DNA of 64,000 nt from Caulobacter sp. GTDB lineage: Bacteria > Pseudomonadota > Alphaproteobacteria > Caulobacterales > Caulobacteraceae. The stretch is taken from positions 1 through 64,000 of the forward strand of contig JAUSMJ010000064.1 of assembly GCA_030645575.1 (NCBI GenBank), written 5' to 3'. The number at the start of each line of letters is the position of its first letter. Positions within the stretch are counted from its first letter, which is position 1. Of the stretch, positions 45,100-55,193 are shown one piece after another. Under the pieces are notes generated by a model. That model saw only the letters and a program-made list of their open reading frames with translations, was not told the DNA's origin and ran no database searches. The position numbers and the translations under genes are program-made.

Positions 45100-45951
45100 C
45101 TAGACCTTCACCCGCATCAGGCATTCCTGGGCCACCGAGGCCGCCAGCACGCCGTCCTGGGTGTACATCTCGCCGCGGATGAAGCCCCGGCCCTGCGAGG
45201 TGCTGGGGCAGTCCTGGTCGAACAGGTGCCAGTCGTTGAAGTTGGTCGGCCGATGGAACCACATGGCGTGGTCCAGGCTGGCCGACTGCATGCCTTTCGT
45301 CCGCCAGGTCAGGCCGTGGACCCGCAGGGCGGTCTCCATGAAGGCCATGTCCGACGCATAGGCCAGCGCCGCCTGCTGCAGCTTGATGCTGTCGCCGATC
45401 GGCGACTTGGCCCGCAGCCAGACCTGTTTGCGCGGCGGCTTGGCCACCGGTTTGAACATGTTCTGCGGATCGGGCCAGCGCACCTCGACCGGGCGGCGCT
45501 TCATGTGCTCGATCATCGCCGGCGGCATGTCCTTGTTCTCGGCCAGGGCCTGTTCCATCTCGGTGGCCACCGACTCGGGCGAGGGATGGGCCGGCATGGC
45601 CGTCTGGTGCTCGTAGCCCTCCTCGGCCACCTGGAAGGAGGCCGCGAGGTTGAAGATCTGCTCGCCGTTCTGGATCGCCACCACGCGGCGGGTGGTGAAG
45701 CTGCCGCCGTCGCGCGCGCGATCGACCTGGTAGAGCACCGGGATGCGCACGTCGCCCGGCCGGATGAAATAGGCGTGCAGGCTGTGGCAGGTCCGGTTCT
45801 CGACCGTTTCGTAGGCGGCCATCAACGCCTGGGCGATGACCAGCCCGCCGAAGATCCTCGGATAGCCGTCGTTCGGCGAGCGGCCCCGGAACAGGTTCAG
45901 CTCGATCGGCTCGAGGGCCAGGGTCTCGATGAGGTTTTCGCTCTCTTGCAT
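45100..45951 (-). CDS. tesB: Acyl-CoA thioesterase II
   Basis: The 283-residue protein has a double hotdog fold with TesB-type blocks: LNLFRGRSPNDGYPRIFGGLVIAQAL, SLHAYFIRPGDVRIPVLYQVDRARDGGSF, LDHAMWFHRP and the final RGFIRGEMYTQDGVLAASVAQECLMR (parts quoted). It hydrolyses acyl-CoA to fatty acid and CoA in the cytoplasm. The gene is antisense between rimM and trmD, so the usual rimM-trmD neighbours are split by it. Confidence 0.94.
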   Translation of the reverse strand: MQESENLIETLALEPIELNLFRGRSPNDGYPRIFGGLVIAQALMAAYETVENRTCHSLHAYFIRPGDVRIPVLYQVDRARDGGSFTTRRVVAIQNGEQIFNLAASFQVAEEGYEHQTAMPAHPSPESVATEMEQALAENKDMPPAMIEHMKRRPVEVRWPDPQNMFKPVAKPPRKQVWLRAKSPIGDSIKLQQAALAYASDMAFMETALRVHGLTWRTKGMQSASLDHAMWFHRPTNFNDWHLFDQDCPSTSQGRGFIRGEMYTQDGVLAASVAQECLMRVKV

Positions 45952-46011
45952 GAGGATCGCATATTCCCGCGCGGGGGTGGGAGCAAGCGTCCGCCGTGCT
46001 AGAGAGCCCCC

Positions 46012-46761
46012 ATGCCGTTCACCGCCACCGTCCTGACCATGTTTCCGGAAGCCTTCCCCGGGCCGCTTGGCGTATCGCTGATTGGCACGGCCTGGCGCGA
46101 GCAGGACCTGTGGCGCCTTGAAACAGTGGACATTCGGACCTTTTCCAAGGATAAGCGCGGCTTCCTCGACGACACCCCCGCGGGTGGCGGTCCTGGACAG
46201 GTGATGAAGGCGGACGTGATCGCGGCGGCGCTCGATAGCGTGGACGTTGCGGGACGGCCGCTTTTGTACATGAGCGCCCGGGGTCGGCCCCTGACCCAGG
46301 CGCGTGTGAAGCAGTGGGCCGAGGCGCCGGGGATCATCGTCCTCTGCGGCCGGTTCGAGGGGGTGGACCAGCGGGTGCTCGACGCCCGGGGGTTCGAGGA
46401 GGTCTCCGTCGGAGACGCGGTGCTCGCCGGTGGCGAGGCGGCGGCGATGGTGGCGATCGAGGCGTGCGTCCGTCTGGTGCCGGGAGTGCTCGGACAGCCG
46501 GAGTCACTGAGTGAAGAAAGCTTCGAGGACGGTCTCCTCGAGCATCCGCAGTATACGCGACCGCGGACGTTCGAAGGGCTGGATATTCCCGAGGTGCTGC
46601 TGGGCGGCGACCACAAGAAGGTCGCGGCATGGCGGCGGGAGATGCGTGAGACGACGACCCGCGAGCAACGGCCCGATCTCTGGGACCGCCACCTCGCCAA
46701 CCGACAACCAAAGGGCACCCCAGGCAAGCAGGGGCCAAGCCCGACGAAAACGAAGGACTGA
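46012..46761 (+). CDS. trmD: tRNA (guanine-N1)-methyltransferase
   Basis: TrmD methylates G37 of tRNAs to prevent frameshifting. The 249-residue protein has the SPOUT knot motifs: [43 protein letters not shown] and [25 protein letters not shown] (part). Length is typical. Starts [20 protein letters not shown]. rplS begins 4 bp after the stop, so the two are one transcript. Confidence 0.97.
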   Translation: MPFTATVLTMFPEAFPGPLGVSLIGTAWREQDLWRLETVDIRTFSKDKRGFLDDTPAGGGPGQVMKADVIAAALDSVDVAGRPLLYMSARGRPLTQARVKQWAEAPGIIVLCGRFEGVDQRVLDARGFEEVSVGDAVLAGGEAAAMVAIEACVRLVPGVLGQPESLSEESFEDGLLEHPQYTRPRTFEGLDIPEVLLGGDHKKVAAWRREMRETTTREQRPDLWDRHLANRQPKGTPGKQGPSPTKTKD

Positions 46762-46765
46762 ACCG

Positions 46766-47164
46766 ATGGCCGCGAACATCATCAAGGAACTGGAGAAGGC
46801 CGAGACCGAGCGTCTCGCCGCCCTCCGCGCCACCCCCGATTTCCAGCCGGGCGACACCGTCCGGGTGAACGTGAAGATCAAGGAAGGCGAGCGCGAGCGC
46901 GTTCAGGCCTATGAGGGCGTCTGCATCGCCCGTGGCGGCGCCGGCCTGCACGAGAGCTTCACGGTCCGCAAGATCAGCTTCGGCGAAGGCGTTGAGCGGG
47001 TGTTCCCGATCATGTCGCCGATGATCGAAAGCATCGAAGTGAAGCGTCGCGGCGTCGTCCGGCGCGCCAAGCTCTATTACCTGCGCGATCGTCGCGGCAA
47101 GTCGGCCCGCATCGCCGAACGCCAGACCGCCCGCAAGGAACCGGGCGCCGCCGTCGAGGAGTAG
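46766..47164 (+). CDS. rplS: 50S ribosomal protein L19
   Basis: The 132-residue protein reads [18 protein letters not shown], then [42 protein letters not shown] and [17 protein letters not shown], with [17 protein letters not shown] near the end (L19 signature). It sits at the 30S-50S interface. The ATG is four bases after the trmD stop. An intrinsic terminator follows 28 bp after the stop. Confidence 0.97.
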   Translation: MAANIIKELEKAETERLAALRATPDFQPGDTVRVNVKIKEGERERVQAYEGVCIARGGAGLHESFTVRKISFGEGVERVFPIMSPMIESIEVKRRGVVRRAKLYYLRDRRGKSARIAERQTARKEPGAAVEE

Positions 47165-47191
47165 TCTCCTCCGGCTTCCGCTGAAACGACG

Positions 47192-47222
47192 AAGCCCCGG
47201 ACTGGAAGGTCCGGGGCTTTTT
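47192..47222 (+). terminator. Intrinsic terminator after rplS
   Basis: AAGCCCCGGAC pairs with GTCCGGGGCTT (11 bp, loop TGGAAG) and is followed by TTT. It marks the end of the ffh-to-rplS transcription unit and is the clearest rho-independent terminator in the window. Confidence 0.85.
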
Positions 47223-47235
47223 CGTTGGTGCGTGG

Positions 47236-47350
47236 TTCGTGCGTCCTTCGACACGCCGCTTCGCGGCTGCTCAGGATGACAGGCATTGGGGAGGCGTCAC
47301 CCCTCCACGTCATGGTGAGCAGCGCTCGAAGAGCGCGTGTCGAACCACGC
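47236..47350. repeat. GCGTCCTTCGACAC...GTGTCGAACCACGC repeat, second copy
   Basis: Same family as 35474-35572, with GTGGTTCGTGCGTCCTTCGAC at the left, CTCAGGATGACAGG and CACGTCATGGTGAGCAGCG inside, and GTGTCGAACCACGC at the right. It separates the rplS terminator from leuC. Confidence 0.7.
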
Positions 47351-47428
47351 CCCCCGGCACGCAAGATCATGCCCGCCCGCCCGCCGCCGGACTAGACGAA
47401 AGGGCATGGCCCGCCCTACATGCCGCCC

Positions 47429-48853
47429 ATGGCTGGCAAGACGCTCTACGACAAGATCTGGGATGCTCACCGGGTGGCGGAGGACGCCGGCGAGACGATC
47501 CTCTACATCGACCTGCATCTGATCCATGAGGTGACCACGCCGCAGGCCTTCGCCGGCCTGCGCGCCGAGGGCCGCAAGGTGCGCCGGCCGGACCGGACGC
47601 TGGCCGTGGCCGACCACAATGTGCCGACCGAGGGTCAGGCGCTGGGCGTCGGGGCCGTGGCCGACGAGGAGGCCCGGCTGCAGCTGCGGACCCTGGCCCG
47701 CAACGTGGCCGACAACGGCATTGAATTCTTCCCCATGGGCGACATCCGCAACGGCATCGTCCATGTGGTCGGCCCCGAGCAGGGCCGCACCCAGCCAGGC
47801 ATGACCATCGTCTGCGGCGACAGCCACACCTCGACCCACGGCGCCTTCGGGGCCCTGGCCCAGGGCATCGGCACCAGCGAGGTCGAGCATGTGCTGGCCA
47901 GCCAGACCCTGCGCCAGCAGAAGTCGCGGAACATGCGGGTGACGGTCAACGGCCAGCTCGGCGCCGGCGTCACCGCCAAGGACATGGCGCTGGCCATCAT
48001 CGGCGTGATCGGCACGGCCGGCGGCACGGGCCATGTGATCGAGTTCGCCGGCGAGGCGGTCCGCGACCTCTCCATGGAGGGCCGCATGACCCTCTGCAAC
48101 CTGACCATTGAGGGCGGCGCCCGCGCCGGTCTGGTGGCGCCGGACGAGAAGACCTTCGCCTATCTGATGGGCAAGCCCTCCGCGCCGAAGGGCGCCGCCT
48201 GGGACATGGCCGTGTCTTACTGGAAGACCCTGTTCACCGATCCGGACGCGCGGTTCGACCGCGAAGTGGTGCTGGACGGACCGTCGATCGCCCCGACCGT
48301 GACCTGGGGCACCAGCCCCGAGGACGTGGTGCCGATCACCGGCAATGTGCCGGACCCGTCAACCTATGACACGCCGGACAAGAAGGCCGCCGTCGAGCGG
48401 GCGCTGGACTACATGGGCCTGACCGCCGGCCAGCCGATCACCGACGCGCGCATCGACCGGGTGTTCATCGGGTCCTGCACCAACAGCCGCATCGAGGACC
48501 TGCGCGCCGCCGCCGCCGTGGCGCAGCAAGCCTTCCTCGAAGGCCGTCTGGTCGCCGACCATGTGAAGGCGATGGTCGTGCCGGGCTCGGGGCTGGTGAA
48601 GGAACAGGCCGAGGAAGAGGGGCTGGACGCCATCTTCAAGGCCGTCGGCTTCGACTGGCGCGAGCCGGGCTGCTCGATGTGCCTGGGCATGAACCCCGAC
48701 CGCCTGGCGCCGGGCGAGCGCTGCGCCTCGACCAGCAACCGCAATTTCGAGGGCCGCCAGGGCCGCGGCGGCCGCACCCACCTGATGAGCCCGGCCATGG
48801 CCGCGGCGGCGGCGATCGCCGGTCACATCGTCGATGTGAGGGATTTCCTGTAA
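47429..48853 (+). CDS. leuC: 3-isopropylmalate dehydratase large subunit
   Basis: LeuC carries the [4Fe-4S] cluster that isomerises 2- to 3-isopropylmalate in leucine synthesis. From [16 protein letters not shown] the protein is 474 residues; the ORF-track start at 47420 adds MPP. Cluster cysteines are in [16 protein letters not shown] and [30 protein letters not shown] and [12 protein letters not shown] are further aconitase blocks. It is separated from leuD by a VapBC-type module and a VOC gene. Confidence 0.96.
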   Translation: MAGKTLYDKIWDAHRVAEDAGETILYIDLHLIHEVTTPQAFAGLRAEGRKVRRPDRTLAVADHNVPTEGQALGVGAVADEEARLQLRTLARNVADNGIEFFPMGDIRNGIVHVVGPEQGRTQPGMTIVCGDSHTSTHGAFGALAQGIGTSEVEHVLASQTLRQQKSRNMRVTVNGQLGAGVTAKDMALAIIGVIGTAGGTGHVIEFAGEAVRDLSMEGRMTLCNLTIEGGARAGLVAPDEKTFAYLMGKPSAPKGAAWDMAVSYWKTLFTDPDARFDREVVLDGPSIAPTVTWGTSPEDVVPITGNVPDPSTYDTPDKKAAVERALDYMGLTAGQPITDARIDRVFIGSCTNSRIEDLRAAAAVAQQAFLEGRLVADHVKAMVVPGSGLVKEQAEEEGLDAIFKAVGFDWREPGCSMCLGMNPDRLAPGERCASTSNRNFEGRQGRGGRTHLMSPAMAAAAAIAGHIVDVRDFL

Positions 48854-48872
48854 CTTGACCAACTTGGTCAAG
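48854..48872. promoter_or_regulatory. Palindromic operator upstream of the antitoxin gene
   Basis: CTTGACCAACTTGGTCAAG is a perfect 19-bp palindrome (9-bp arms about one base) starting just after the leuC stop and ending 17 bp before the antitoxin ATG. Type II antitoxins repress their operon through such sites, so this is a likely autoregulatory operator. Confidence 0.75.
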
Positions 48873-48889
48873 GGGCGGACAATGGAGCC

Positions 48890-49168
48890 ATGAAGCAGGT
48901 CAATCTGTACGAGGCCAAGACCAACCTCTCCGCGCTGGTGGAAGCCGCCGCGGCCGGGGAAGACGTGGTCATCGCCAGGAACGGCAAGCCCCGGGCCGTG
49001 ATCGTTTCGCTTGAGCGGGCGCCGGCGCAACCGCGCAAGGCTCCGCAATTCGGCTTCTGGGAAAGTGAGGGCTACGAACTTCCCGAGACCTTCAACGATC
49101 CCGATCCGGAGATCGAGGCGATGTTTTACGGTGAGGACCTGCCGCCGTTGGTCAAGGCCGCCAAGTGA
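48890..49168 (+). CDS. Phd/YefM-type antitoxin
   Basis: The 92-residue protein begins MKQVNLYEAKTNLSALVEAA, the classic Phd/YefM fold (NLYEAKTNLS), with EDVVIARNGKPRAVIVSL. Its C-terminal part, FWESEGYELPETFNDPDPE, would neutralise the toxin. It is coupled to the PIN toxin by a 4-bp overlap and has a palindromic operator upstream. Confidence 0.9.
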   Translation: MKQVNLYEAKTNLSALVEAAAAGEDVVIARNGKPRAVIVSLERAPAQPRKAPQFGFWESEGYELPETFNDPDPEIEAMFYGEDLPPLVKAAK

Positions 49169-49572
49169 GCGGCCTGTTGCTGGACACCCAGGTCGTCATC
49201 GCGTCGATCTATCATCCGGGGCGCCTCGCGCCGGCCGTCCGACAGGCTCTTGAGGACCCTGGCCGGGACAGGGTGATCAGCGTGATCACGGCCTTCGAAA
49301 TGGCGGTCAAGACCAGCCTCGGAAAGCTGCCCCTGCCCAGGGCCTTCGCGCGAGACTTCACCGCCGCTTTCGAGGAGACGGTCGATCGCCTCTCCGCCAG
49401 ATCGCTGGACGTTCGACTTTCGCATGCCGCGCGCGTGAGGCTCCTGCCGTTCCATCATCGGGACCCGTTCGACCGCCTGTTGATCGCCCAGGCGCTTGAG
49501 GAAGGTTTGACCATGGTGAGCAGCGACCGGCATTTTTCGGCCTACAGCGGTTTGAAGTTGATGCCCGCATGA
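49165..49572 (+). CDS. PIN domain ribonuclease toxin (VapC-like)
   Basis: The 135-residue protein starts at a GTG overlapping the antitoxin stop and has PIN motifs: LLLDTQVVIASI (first Asp), an ITAFEMAVKTSLGKL block (Glu), HHRDPFDRLLIAQAL (third Asp) and MVSSDRHF (fourth). PIN toxins cleave RNA, often tRNA. It stops 4 bp into the VOC gene, so toxin, antitoxin and VOC share a transcript with leuD. Confidence 0.9.
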   Translation: MSGLLLDTQVVIASIYHPGRLAPAVRQALEDPGRDRVISVITAFEMAVKTSLGKLPLPRAFARDFTAAFEETVDRLSARSLDVRLSHAARVRLLPFHHRDPFDRLLIAQALEEGLTMVSSDRHFSAYSGLKLMPA

Positions 49573-50423
49573 TCACCGGTCTGGACCATATCGCCATGGT
49601 CGTGCACGACTTGGATGCCGCCGAAGCCGGGTTGGCGCGGCTGCTCGGCCGGCCGGCCAACTGGCGCGGCGGCATGCACGGCGCCCGCCACGTCTGGTTC
49701 CAGCTGGGCAACATGGCGCTCGACGTCATCACCCCGGTCGGGGGCGAGACCGGAAACAAGGTCCGTGAACGGCTCGAAAAGCACGGCGAGGGGCTCTGGG
49801 GCCTGGGTTTCGCCACCGGCGACCTCGCAGCCGCGCAACGTCGCATGGAGCGGGTCGGGATCACGACCTACGGGCCGGGCGTCGAGGTTTCGACCCATCC
49901 GGAAACGGGCGCCACGCGAGAATGGCCCAGCTTCGTCACCCGGCTGCGCGCCACCCATGCGGTCAACCTGTTCTTCATCGGCCATCCGGCGGACGCCGCC
50001 CCCTGGCCGGTCTCCCCCATCGACGGAAGCGACGAAGGCGCGGCGGTCAGCGGACTGGACCATGTGGTCGTGCGGACCCCCAACCCCGACCGCGCCGCGG
50101 CCCTCTACGGCGCCCGGATGGGCCTCGACATGAAGCTCGACCGTTCCAATCCCGACTGGGGCACGCGGCTGATGTTCTTCCGCTGCGGCGACCTGGTCGT
50201 CGAGGTGGCGCATGATCTGAACGCCGGCGTTTCCGACGGCCCGGACTCCCTCTGGGGCCTCTCCTGGCGTGTCCCGGACGTCGCCGCGGCCCGGGCGCGG
50301 ATGGCCGCGGAAGGGATCCGGGTTTCCGAAGTCCGCACCGGCCGCAAGCCCGGCACCGCCGTCTTCACCGTCAAGGACGCCCCCGGCGGCGTGCCGACCC
50401 TCGTCATCGGACCGCAAGCATGA
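49569..50423 (+). CDS. VOC (glyoxalase/bleomycin-resistance) family protein, two modules
   Basis: The 284-residue protein has two VOC-type halves: [20 protein letters not shown] at the start and [22 protein letters not shown] at about residue 160. The metal ligands would be the His residues in these repeats and Glu in DLVVEVAHD. It could be a dioxygenase or lyase-like enzyme; the substrate is unknown. It is sandwiched between the PIN toxin and leuD with 4-bp overlaps on both sides. Confidence 0.88.
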   Translation: MITGLDHIAMVVHDLDAAEAGLARLLGRPANWRGGMHGARHVWFQLGNMALDVITPVGGETGNKVRERLEKHGEGLWGLGFATGDLAAAQRRMERVGITTYGPGVEVSTHPETGATREWPSFVTRLRATHAVNLFFIGHPADAAPWPVSPIDGSDEGAAVSGLDHVVVRTPNPDRAAALYGARMGLDMKLDRSNPDWGTRLMFFRCGDLVVEVAHDLNAGVSDGPDSLWGLSWRVPDVAAARARMAAEGIRVSEVRTGRKPGTAVFTVKDAPGGVPTLVIGPQA

Positions 50424-51031
50424 AGCCCTTCACCCGCCTCGACGCCCGCGCCGCGCCGCTGCCGCTGGCCAACATCGACACCGACCAGATCATTCCCAAG
50501 CAGTTCCTCAAGACGGTCGATCGCGAGGGCTTGGCCAGGGGGCTGTTCTACGACCTGCGCTTCGACGAGCAGGGCCGCGAGAAGAGCGGCTTCGTGCTCA
50601 ACGATCCGGCCTATCGCGGCGCCCAGATCCTCATCGCCGGCGACAATTTCGGCTGCGGCAGCTCGCGCGAGCATGCGCCCTGGGCGTTGCAGGACTTCGG
50701 CATCAGTTGCGTCATCTCCACCAGCTTCGCCGACATCTTCCGTGGCAACTGCCTGAACAACGGCCTGCTGACCGTCGAGCTGAAGCCCGAGGAGATCCAG
50801 GCCCTGATGGAGGAGGCCAAGGGCGGCAACCACCTGTTCACGGTCGATCTGGAGACCCAGACCGTCACCGCCCCCTCCGGCGCCAAATTCACGTTCGAGA
50901 TCGACAAGGACCGCAAGCACAAGCTGCTCGAGGGCCTCGACGCCATCGGCGAGACGCTGCAACACGCCGGCGCGATCGATGTGTTCGAGTCGAAGGCCGC
51001 CCTCAGCCGTCCGTGGCTGGAACGGGCATGA
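50420..51031 (+). CDS. leuD: 3-isopropylmalate dehydratase small subunit
   Basis: LeuD partners LeuC. The 203-residue protein has [15 protein letters not shown] and the swivel-domain signature [17 protein letters not shown]. Length is typical. It overlaps the VOC gene by 4 bp (ATGA) and the next gene's ATG by 4 bp, giving a tightly coupled run. Confidence 0.97.
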   Translation: MKPFTRLDARAAPLPLANIDTDQIIPKQFLKTVDREGLARGLFYDLRFDEQGREKSGFVLNDPAYRGAQILIAGDNFGCGSSREHAPWALQDFGISCVISTSFADIFRGNCLNNGLLTVELKPEEIQALMEEAKGGNHLFTVDLETQTVTAPSGAKFTFEIDKDRKHKLLEGLDAIGETLQHAGAIDVFESKAALSRPWLERA

Positions 51032-51327
51032 TCCTGATCGTCGGCACGGTCCGGCTGCCGCCGGAGAACCTCGCCAGGGCCCGGCCGGCCATGGAGGCGA
51101 TGATCACGGCCAGCCGGGCCGAGGATGGCTGTCTCGACTACGCCTACGCCGAGGACCTGCTGGTTCCGGGCCTGATCCGCGTCAGCGAGGCCTGGCGCGA
51201 CCGCGAGGCGCTGAAGGCCCATTTCCGGACCGCCCACATGGCCGCCTGGCGCGCCGTGTTTCCCGACCTGAACATCACCGACCGCGACCTGTCCCTTTAC
51301 GAGGCGGGTGAGCCAGAACCGATCTAG
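51028..51327 (+). CDS. Antibiotic biosynthesis monooxygenase (ABM) family protein
   Basis: The 99-residue protein from the ATG at 51028 ([20 protein letters not shown]) has the ABM ferredoxin-like fold: an antiparallel strand, [22 protein letters not shown], then [23 protein letters not shown]. Members are quinone-forming monooxygenases or sensors; which is unknown. It is coupled to leuD by overlap and precedes leuB by 7 bp. The ORF-track start at 50269 is antisense or out-of-gene. Confidence 0.85.
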   Translation: MILIVGTVRLPPENLARARPAMEAMITASRAEDGCLDYAYAEDLLVPGLIRVSEAWRDREALKAHFRTAHMAAWRAVFPDLNITDRDLSLYEAGEPEPI

Positions 51328-51334
51328 AGTTTCC

Positions 51335-52390
51335 ATGTCCCAGACCCTGCTTCTCCTGCCCGGCGACGGCATCGGCCCCGAAGTGATCGGAGAGGTGCGC
51401 CGCGTGGCCGCCGCCCTGACGCCGGACCTGACGCTCGACGAGCGCGACTTCGGCGGCATCAGCTACGACCGCCACGGCGCGCCGATCACCGAGGAAGCCA
51501 TCGCCACGGCGCTGGCCAGCGACGCGGTGCTGATGGGCGCGGTGGGCGGACCCAAATGGGCCGGCGCTCCGCGCGACAAGCGGCCGGAGATGGGTCTGCT
51601 GGGCCTGCGCAAGGCCATGGACGTCTACGCCAACCTGCGCCCGGCCCTCTGTTTCGACGCCCTGGCCGACGCCTCCAGCCTCAAGCGGGAGCTGGTCGCC
51701 GGGCTGGACATCATGTTCGTCCGTGAACTGACGGGCGGCGTCTACTTCGGCCAGCCGCGCTTCATCGAAACCCTGCCCGACGGCCAGCGGCGCGGCATCG
51801 ACACCCAAGTCTACACCACCAGCGAGATCGAGCGCGTCAGCCGGGTGGCCTTCGAACTGGCCCGGGGCCGCCGCAACAAGGTCCATTCGCTCGAGAAATC
51901 GAACGTCATGGAGACCGGCCTCTTGTGGCGCGAGGTGGTCACCGACCTGCATCGGCGCGACTACGCCGACGTCCAGCTGGAGCACATGCTGGCCGACAAC
52001 GCGGCCATGCAGCTGGTCCGCCAGCCGACCCAGTTCGACGTGCTGCTGACCGACAATCTGTTCGGCGACGTGCTGTCGGACGAGGCCGCGCAGCTGACCG
52101 GGTCGCTGGGCATGCTGCCCTCGGCGGCGCTGGGCGCGGCGGGCAAGCCGGGCCTGTACGAGCCGATCCACGGCTCGGCCCCCGACATCGCCGGCCAGGG
52201 CGTGGCCAATCCGCTGGCCGCCATCCTGTCGTTCGAGATGGCCCTGCGCTGGTCGCTGGGCCGGGCGGCGGAGGCCGACCGGCTGTTCGCCGCCGTCGAG
52301 GCCGCGCTGGCCGCCGGCGCCCGCACGCGGGACATCGGCGGCGCTCTATCGACGGCCGAAATGGGCGAGGCGGTGCTGCGGGCGCTTTAG
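51335..52390 (+). CDS. leuB: 3-isopropylmalate dehydrogenase
   Basis: LeuB oxidatively decarboxylates 3-isopropylmalate. From [17 protein letters not shown] the protein is 351 residues. Signature blocks: [65 protein letters not shown] (part), [15 protein letters not shown]. The stop overlaps the convergent Rieske gene. ATG 51335 is chosen over 51308 on family start. Confidence 0.97.
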   Translation: MSQTLLLLPGDGIGPEVIGEVRRVAAALTPDLTLDERDFGGISYDRHGAPITEEAIATALASDAVLMGAVGGPKWAGAPRDKRPEMGLLGLRKAMDVYANLRPALCFDALADASSLKRELVAGLDIMFVRELTGGVYFGQPRFIETLPDGQRRGIDTQVYTTSEIERVSRVAFELARGRRNKVHSLEKSNVMETGLLWREVVTDLHRRDYADVQLEHMLADNAAMQLVRQPTQFDVLLTDNLFGDVLSDEAAQLTGSLGMLPSAALGAAGKPGLYEPIHGSAPDIAGQGVANPLAAILSFEMALRWSLGRAAEADRLFAAVEAALAAGARTRDIGGALSTAEMGEAVLRAL

Positions 52391-52713
52391 CCGGCTGTCT
52401 CCACCCGTCCGTCGCGAACCGCCACCGCCCACCCCGACAGCCGCCGCCCCGCGCAGGGGCCCGCCGTGCACAGACCATCCTCGATCCGGAACAGCGCGCC
52501 GTGGCCGGAACAGAGGATCAGGTCGTTCTCGCGGGTCAGATGCCGCCCGGTCGGCCCGCCCAGCGGCCAGCCGTTGTGCGGGCAGCTGTCGATATAGCCG
52601 AACACCGCCTCGCCCCGCCGCACGACGAAGCCGGCGAACAGCCGGTCGCCCTGGCGGAAGCGGAAGTCCTTCGCGCCGGGGTCGGGGATCTCGTCCAGCG
52701 GGCACAGAACCAC
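52387..52713 (-). CDS. Rieske [2Fe-2S] domain protein
   Basis: A GTG at 52713 gives about 108 residues. The Rieske cluster ligands are in [13 protein letters not shown] (Cys, His) and [15 protein letters not shown] (Cys, His). Such small Rieske proteins are ferredoxin-like electron carriers or domain partners. The upstream frame in the ORF track overlaps the YciI gene and is not coding. It is last in an operon with yciI-like, gpsA and tsaD. Confidence 0.85.
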   Translation of the reverse strand: MVLCPLDEIPDPGAKDFRFRQGDRLFAGFVVRRGEAVFGYIDSCPHNGWPLGGPTGRHLTRENDLILCSGHGALFRIEDGLCTAGPCAGRRLSGWAVAVRDGRVETAG

Positions 52714-52736
52714 GCCCGGTCCCGGCCTGGCCGGGT

Positions 52737-53027
52737 TCAGTCCTTCCACGGAATGGTGATCCGCCAGGGCTCGACGCTGGAGGTCTCGTAGAGTCCCGCT
52801 TTCGTATAGGGATCGTCGGCGTGGAACGCCCGCGCGGCGGCCAGGTCCGGGGCCTCGACGATGAGCAGCGAGCCGGCCATGCCGTCGTCGGCCGTCAGGA
52901 ATGGCCCGCCCAGCCTGATCTTCAGCGGCTGGGCGGCGGCCCAGGCCAGGTGCGCCTCGCGGGTCGCGGCGCGGATCGCCGGGCCCTCGGGGAGCTTGTC
53001 TTTCCACTGGACGACGAACAGCGGCAT
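52737..53027 (-). CDS. YciI family protein
   Basis: The 96-residue protein has the YciI fold pattern: MPLFVVQWKDKLPEG, EAHLAWAAAQPLKI, GGPFLTADDGMAGSLLIVEAPDLAAARAF and DPYTKAGLYE (in part). YciI-like proteins have an Asp/His pair of unknown chemical role. It lies 8 bp downstream of gpsA on the same strand. Confidence 0.88.
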   Translation of the reverse strand: MPLFVVQWKDKLPEGPAIRAATREAHLAWAAAQPLKIRLGGPFLTADDGMAGSLLIVEAPDLAAARAFHADDPYTKAGLYETSSVEPWRITIPWKD

Positions 53028-53035
53028 GGCGGGTC

Positions 53036-54037
53036 CTATCTTTCGGTCTTGAGCGGGCGGGACAGCAGTCCAAGGATGGCCTCATCGACGCCGACCTCGC
53101 CGGCAAGGATGGCCGCGACAGCCTGGCTGATCGGCATATCGACCCCCAGCTTGCGGGCCAGGGCGCCGACGGCGGGGGCCGAGGCGACGCCCTCGGCGAC
53201 GGTCAGCTTGCCCGACAGGGCCTGGTCCAGCGACTGGCCCGCGCCCAGGGCCAGGCCGACGCTCATGTTGCGCGACTGCGGGCTCGAGCAGGTCAGCACC
53301 AGGTCGCCCAGGCCGCACAGGCCGGCGACCGTCTCCGCCCGGCCGCCGAGCGCCTCGGCCATGCGGGTCATCTCGGCGAAGCCGCGCGTGATCAGGGCGG
53401 CGTGGGCGGATCGGCCCAGGCCCTTGCCCTCGACGATGCCGCAGGCGATCGCCAGCACGTTCTTGATCGCCCCGCCCGCCTCGGCGCCGATCATGTCGTT
53501 CGACAGGTAGGGCCGGAAGGTCGGGGTGGCGATGGCCTCGGCCAGGGCGCGACCGAGCTCCTCGTCCGGGCAGGCCAGGGTCACCGCCGTCGGCAGTCCG
53601 CGCGCCACCTCGCCCGCGAAGCTGGGGCCGGACAGCACCGCCGCCCCGGCCTGGGGAATGGTCTGCGCCAGCACGTCGCTCATCAGGCTCAGCGTGCCCT
53701 GCTCGATGCCCTTGGCGCAAAGCAGGATCGGCAGGTTCGCGCGGACATGGGGCGCCAGGGCCCGAAGCGTCGAGCGCAGGTGCTGGGCCGGCGCCACCGC
53801 GAGAATGACGTCGCAGGCGGCCAGATCCTCGAAGTCGGTGGTGACGTCGATGGCCTCGTCGAGTTTCACGCCCGGCAGGAAGGCGGTGTTCTCGCGGCCC
53901 GTCCGGATCGCCTCGACCACCTCGGCCTCGCGGGCCTGCAGGGTGACCGCCATGCCGGCGCGGGCGCAGACCTGGGCCAGGGCCGTGCCCCAGGCGCCGC
54001 CGCCGATGACACCGGCGTATCTCATGGTTTCGCTCAT
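53036..54037 (-). CDS. gpsA: Glycerol-3-phosphate dehydrogenase [NAD(P)+]
   Basis: GpsA makes sn-glycerol-3-phosphate for phospholipids. The 333-residue protein has the dinucleotide motif [50 protein letters not shown], and [16 protein letters not shown] with the catalytic Lys in IKNVLAIA. Its ATG overlaps the tsaD stop. M5 (MRYAGVIGG) is an alternative start. Confidence 0.95.
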   Translation of the reverse strand: MSETMRYAGVIGGGAWGTALAQVCARAGMAVTLQAREAEVVEAIRTGRENTAFLPGVKLDEAIDVTTDFEDLAACDVILAVAPAQHLRSTLRALAPHVRANLPILLCAKGIEQGTLSLMSDVLAQTIPQAGAAVLSGPSFAGEVARGLPTAVTLACPDEELGRALAEAIATPTFRPYLSNDMIGAEAGGAIKNVLAIACGIVEGKGLGRSAHAALITRGFAEMTRMAEALGGRAETVAGLCGLGDLVLTCSSPQSRNMSVGLALGAGQSLDQALSGKLTVAEGVASAPAVGALARKLGVDMPISQAVAAILAGEVGVDEAILGLLSRPLKTER

Positions 54038-55122
54038 GCCTTGGCGCCCTTGCGTCCGGGAACATGGGTGGGATTGGCGTCGGCCGCCGCCTGGTCGAGC
54101 GGCCAGCGCGGCCGGGCCGGGGCGTCGAGGCCGTCGGTCAGGCCCAGCGCCAGCCGCTCGGCGCCGGCCAGCGCGATCATGGCGGCGTTGTCGGTGCAGT
54201 ACTCAAGCGGCGGGGCGTGGAACGAAAACCCGTGCCGGGCGCAGGCCTGCTCCAGCCGCGTCCGCACCGCCTGGTTGGCCGCGACCCCGCCGGCGACGAC
54301 GAATCGCAGGCCCTCGCCCCGATGCGCCTCGGCATAGGCGGCCATGGCCCCCTGCGTCCGCTCGGCCAGCTGGCGGGCGATGGCGAACTGCACGCTGGCG
54401 GCCAGGTCGCGCTTGTCAGCCTCTTCGGTCAGGGGCTCGGCGGCCCGGGCGGCGGCGGTCTTGAGGCCCGAGAACGAGAAGTCGAAGCCCTCGCGGCCCA
54501 GCAGGGCGCGGGGCAGGGGGAAGCGGTCGGGATCGCCGCCGACGGCCAGCCGCTCCAGCGCCGGCCCGCCCGGGTAGCCCAGGCCCATGGCCTTGGCGAT
54601 CTTGTCGAACGCCTCGCCCGCCGCGTCGTCGATCGTCGAGCCCAGTCGGCGGCAGGCCCCGATGCCACCCACTTCAAGCAGCTGGCAATGCCCGCCGCTG
54701 ACCAGCAGCAGCAGGAACGGATAGGGGATGTCGTCGGCCAGCCGGGCGCTGAGGGCGTGCCCCTCCAGGTGATTGACCGCGATCAGCGGCAGGCCGCGGG
54801 CCAGGGCGGCGGCCTTGCCGAACGACAGCCCGACCATCACCCCGCCGACGAGGCCCGGCCCGGCCGTCGCCGCGATCCCCGACAGCCCGTCCCAGCCGAC
54901 GCCCGACCCGGCCAGCGCCCGCGCCACGATGCCGTCGATCGACTCGACATGCGCCCGGGCGGCGATTTCCGGCACCACGCCGCCGTAGGGAGCGTGTTCG
55001 GCGATCTGGCTGGCGATGATCGAGGACAGCACGGTCACGCGCCCGTCCGCCGCGCGGCGCACCACGGCGGCGGCGGTTTCGTCGCAGCTGGTCTCGATCC
55101 CCAGGACGGTAAGCGTGGTCAT
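54034..55122 (-). CDS. tsaD: tRNA threonylcarbamoyladenosine synthase subunit TsaD
   Basis: TsaD transfers threonylcarbamoyl to A37 of ANN-decoding tRNAs with TsaB/TsaE. The 362-residue ASKHA protein reads [15 protein letters not shown], then the metal motif [43 protein letters not shown] and [12 protein letters not shown]. Length is normal. It is divergent from hemC with about 70 bp between starts and leads a tsaD-gpsA-yciI operon. Confidence 0.97.
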   Translation of the reverse strand: MTTLTVLGIETSCDETAAAVVRRAADGRVTVLSSIIASQIAEHAPYGGVVPEIAARAHVESIDGIVARALAGSGVGWDGLSGIAATAGPGLVGGVMVGLSFGKAAALARGLPLIAVNHLEGHALSARLADDIPYPFLLLLVSGGHCQLLEVGGIGACRRLGSTIDDAAGEAFDKIAKAMGLGYPGGPALERLAVGGDPDRFPLPRALLGREGFDFSFSGLKTAAARAAEPLTEEADKRDLAASVQFAIARQLAERTQGAMAAYAEAHRGEGLRFVVAGGVAANQAVRTRLEQACARHGFSFHAPPLEYCTDNAAMIALAGAERLALGLTDGLDAPARPRWPLDQAAADANPTHVPGRKGAKA

Positions 55123-55193
55123 CTACATTGCGGCCCGGACGCCCCTCGTATAGCAGCGGAGCGTCTTCTCCAGCCCGAGGTAGCCCCCCCGCC

